From contig JAYTGN010000027.1 of NCBI GenBank assembly GCA_043733485.1, forward strand, positions 1 through 7,682: DNA of 7,682 nt, written 5' to 3'. The DNA is from Urbifossiella sp043733485. Its GTDB lineage: Bacteria > Planctomycetota > Planctomycetia > Gemmatales > Gemmataceae. The translations under genes were made by a program, and so were the position numbers. This document shows, piece after piece, positions 5,656 through 7,682 of this stretch (its first letter is position 1; each line of letters opens with the position of its first letter). A model generated the notes under the pieces. The model made no database searches and had not been told where the DNA came from. It saw nothing but the letters and a program-made list of their open reading frames with translations.

Positions 5656-7437
5656 TTAATTCAGCTTGATTCCCAAATCCTTCAACTGGCGTTCGTCGAC
5701 CGGTGCGGGGGCACCCGTCATCAGGTCGCGGGCCTTCTGGTTCTTCGGGAACGCAATCACGTCGCGGATGTTCGTCGTGCCGGCGAGTAGCATCGCCCAG
5801 CGATCGAGGCCCAGCGCGATGCCGCCGTGCGGCGGAGCCCCGCTTTGCAGCGCGTCCAACAGGAAGCCGAAGCGGGCTTTCGCCTCCTCCGGTTCCATGC
5901 CGAGCAGCTTGAAGACCGTATCCTGCACGTCGCGGCTGTGGATTCGGATACTGCCGCCGCCGACTTCGTACCCGTTGAGCACGAGGTCGTAAGCCTTCGC
6001 CCGCACCTTGCCTGGCTCCGACTCCAGCAGGTGCAAGTCTTCATCGCGAGGCGACGTGAACGGATGGTGAATCGCGGCCCAGCGCTTCTCTTCTTCGTCC
6101 CAGGCGAACATCGGGAAGTCCACGATCCAGACGAAGTTGAACGCGGTGCTCTTGACAATCAGGCCGAGCTTGTTGGCGAGGTAGATGCGGATGCCGCCGA
6201 GCGCGTCGCACACGACCGCTTCGCTGTCGGCGACGAAGAGCAGCAGGTCGCCGGGTTCGACCCCGAGGCGTTCCTTGAGCCTCGCCTTGAGCGCGTCCGG
6301 GAAGAATTTCTCGATGCTTCCCGTCATCTTCTCGCCCTCGGCCTTGAGGAACGCGAGCCCCTTCGCCTTGAAGGTGGACGCAACCTTGGGCAGTTCGCCG
6401 CCGGGCTTCAGGGCCGTGTTCGAGAACTTGTCCGCGGCTCCCTTCGCATTGATGGCGCGGACGACGCCGCCGGCCGCGACCGCCTCCTTCAAGAAGGTTG
6501 CGTCGCTCTCGTTGGCGAGGTCGGTCACGTCCACGATCTCGTAGCCGAAGCGCAAGTCCGGCTTGTCCGAGCCGTACTTCGCCATCGCATCGGCATACTT
6601 CAAGCGTGGGAACGGCGTCGGGATCGACACGCCGAGGCACTGTTGGAACACCTCGACCGCGAGGCCTTCCATGAGGCCGAGCACGTCGTCCTGTTCGACG
6701 AACGACATCTCGACGTCGAGTTGGGTGAACTCGGGCTGTCGATCGGCGCGCAGGTCTTCGTCGCGGAGGCACCGCGCGATCTGGAAGTACTTGTCGTAGC
6801 CGGCAATCATGAGCAGTTGCTTGTACAACTGTGGGCTCTGCGGCAGCGCGAAGAACTCGCCGTTGAAGATGCGGCTCGGCACGAGATAATCCCGCGCTCC
6901 CTCCGGCGTACTCTTCCCGAGCAGCGGCGTCTCCAGTTCCAAGAAACCGCGGGCATCGAGGTGATCGCGGATCACTTTGTTCACGCGGTGGCGCAGAATC
7001 ATAATCCGCTGGAGCGAGCGCCGCCGCAGGTCGAGGTAGCGATACTGTAGGCGTAGGTCTTCGTTGGCCGGTTCTTCGTCGGGAAATTCGGTGACGCTGA
7101 ACGGCAGCGGCGGGCTCGGGTTTAAGATGCGAAGCACCTTCGCTTCGAGCTCGATCTTGCCAGTGGGGATGTCGCGTTCCATGCCGGGCAGCCGCTTGCG
7201 AACCAGACCCGTGACGGAGATCACCCACTCGCGGCCGAGGTCGTTCGCCTGCTTGAAGAGTTCGGCATCGTCGCTTTCGAACACGATCTGCGTGAGGCCG
7301 TAGCGGTCGCGGAGGTCCACGAACGCCTGCTTGGCATAGTTGCGGGTGATGAGGACCCATCCATTGAGCGTGACGGTTTGCCCGACGTGTTCATCCCGCA
7401 GTTCTCCGCAGGTCTGCGTCCGTTGCCACTCGGCCAT
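5656..7437 (-). CDS. aspS: Aspartyl-tRNA synthetase (bacterial type, class II)
   Basis: This cytoplasmic enzyme charges tRNA-Asp with aspartate using ATP. At 593 residues it is close to the usual length for bacterial AspRS (E. coli about 590). An N-terminal OB-fold anticodon-binding domain covers about 1-105. It is followed by class II motif 1 (around 163-172, GFLELETPLL), PQSPQLYKQLLM (199-210) and motif 2 (about 218-246, with RCLRDEDLRADRQPEFTQLD). The bacterial GAD insertion covers about 297-430 after GSDKPDLRF, and motif 3 is GGIALGLDRWAMLLAG (538-553). GYEVGGGSIRIH (489-500) is also typical. All core catalytic motifs are intact. At positions linked to Asp/Asn discrimination it has Tyr34 and Gly85, so strict tRNA-Asp specificity is not assured. 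The ATG start has a strong GAGGAGA upstream. The stop is TAA, followed after three bases by a long hairpin. Confidence 0.98.
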   Translation of the reverse strand: MAEWQRTQTCGELRDEHVGQTVTLNGWVLITRNYAKQAFVDLRDRYGLTQIVFESDDAELFKQANDLGREWVISVTGLVRKRLPGMERDIPTGKIELEAKVLRILNPSPPLPFSVTEFPDEEPANEDLRLQYRYLDLRRRSLQRIMILRHRVNKVIRDHLDARGFLELETPLLGKSTPEGARDYLVPSRIFNGEFFALPQSPQLYKQLLMIAGYDKYFQIARCLRDEDLRADRQPEFTQLDVEMSFVEQDDVLGLMEGLAVEVFQQCLGVSIPTPFPRLKYADAMAKYGSDKPDLRFGYEIVDVTDLANESDATFLKEAVAAGGVVRAINAKGAADKFSNTALKPGGELPKVASTFKAKGLAFLKAEGEKMTGSIEKFFPDALKARLKERLGVEPGDLLLFVADSEAVVCDALGGIRIYLANKLGLIVKSTAFNFVWIVDFPMFAWDEEEKRWAAIHHPFTSPRDEDLHLLESEPGKVRAKAYDLVLNGYEVGGGSIRIHSRDVQDTVFKLLGMEPEEAKARFGFLLDALQSGAPPHGGIALGLDRWAMLLAGTTNIRDVIAFPKNQKARDLMTGAPAPVDERQLKDLGIKLN

Positions 7438-7440
7438 GAC

Positions 7441-7447
7441 TCTCCTC
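7441..7447 (-). promoter_or_regulatory. Shine-Dalgarno site of aspS
   Basis: GAGGAGA on the minus strand ends three bases before the ATG at 7435-7437, with the AGGAG core about four bases away. It is the strongest ribosome-binding sequence in the window and fixes the aspS start. Confidence 0.65.
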
Positions 7448-7473
7448 GGTTCGACAAGATTCCAGGTAGGTGC

Positions 7474-7479
7474 ATTGTA
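7474..7479 (-). promoter_or_regulatory. Possible -10 element for aspS
   Basis: TACAAT on the minus strand lies 37 bases before the aspS ATG and matches five of six bases of a sigma-70 -10 consensus. I see no convincing -35 hexamer at 16-18 bases upstream, so this is a weak call resting on one hexamer. Confidence 0.22.
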
Positions 7480-7682
7480 GAGATGCGTTCGACGGCGGGC
7501 CGGTTCCGAAGAGGCTGTGCCTGGGGAAGTAGGCCGTGCGGGCCGCGTTGGCGGAGGCTGACCGACTGGTTGGACGGGGCGCGACGGGTGCAGTCCCGTA
7601 GGTGTCCTTACTTTCCGTTCCGTCCGAGCCGGTGGCCACCCACGGCACGGCCTCGTGGACGTGGCCGCTTCGCGTACCGCTC
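7480..7682. other. Upstream region of aspS without a recognised gene
   Basis: I find no tRNA, SRP RNA or RNase P core motif here and no protein I recognise. On the minus strand a frame enters from the window edge and stops at 7608-7610 (TAA). It encodes 24 Arg/Gly-rich residues that could be the tail of an upstream gene or simply GC-rich noise. A modest stem with a two-base bulge can form between 7635-7644 and 7654-7665, and a five-pair stem at 7584-7588/7595-7599. Neither is strong enough to call a terminator or regulatory RNA. Confidence 0.4.

Noticed and set aside
7448..7454. ggttcga string resembling a tRNA T-loop
   Set aside because: No acceptor stem, anticodon arm or matching T-stem can be built around it; it is upstream sequence of aspS.
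7391..7648. Minus-strand open frame of 85 codons upstream of and overlapping the aspS start
   Set aside because: It overlaps the aspS start in another frame, has no recognisable domain or ribosome-binding site, and reads like random high-GC translation.
1..7682. CRISPR array or defence locus
   Set aside because: There are no regularly spaced direct repeats and no cas, nuclease or toxin-antitoxin genes. The repeats are isolated palindromes thousands of bases apart.

Overview
This is a high-GC chromosomal segment, probably from a planctomycete and most plausibly Gemmataceae. I infer that from three things. One is a secreted WD40/pre-peptidase (PPC-like) protein with a planctomycete-style domain order. 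Another is a membrane protein with an acidic FEVVEE-type N-terminal tail followed by a lysine run. The third is a set of intergenic palindromes. No rRNA or other direct taxonomic marker is present, so the assignment is an inference.

All four convincing genes lie on the minus strand, so in transcription order the window reads from right to left. First comes aspS (5656-7437), a full-length bacterial aspartyl-tRNA synthetase. Next is a MoeB/ThiF-type adenylyltransferase fused to a C-terminal rhodanese domain (4390-5544), which would activate small sulfur-carrier proteins. Third is an unrecognised multi-pass membrane protein (3362-4234). Last is a large exported protein (105-3245) with a seven-bladed WD40 propeller, two PPC-like regions and Ig-like C-terminal domains. 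About 242 bases upstream of aspS (7438-7682 edge) hold an aspS ribosome-binding site, a weak possible -10 element and no gene I can name.

The genes are co-directional but separated by gaps of 111 to 155 bases. Their functions (translation, sulfur transfer, unknown membrane role, extracytoplasmic propeller protein) do not form one pathway, so I do not claim a functional operon.

The most interesting material is between the genes. Three long, perfect inverted repeats with 12-13 base loops lie just downstream of three of the four stop codons: after aspS (5567-5652), after moeB (4305-4373) and after the WD40 gene (1-79, cut by the window edge). Two are copies of one family (A) and differ in the arm by a compensated base-pair change. 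The third is a different sequence (B) with the same architecture. A 16-base piece of B and its flank also occurs beside the first A copy. They look like a REP-like or miniature palindromic element family, possibly working as 3'-UTR structures. Two protein oddities are also recorded: the MoeB homologue has lost the second CxxC zinc pair, and AspRS carries an unusual residue pair at anticodon-discrimination positions.
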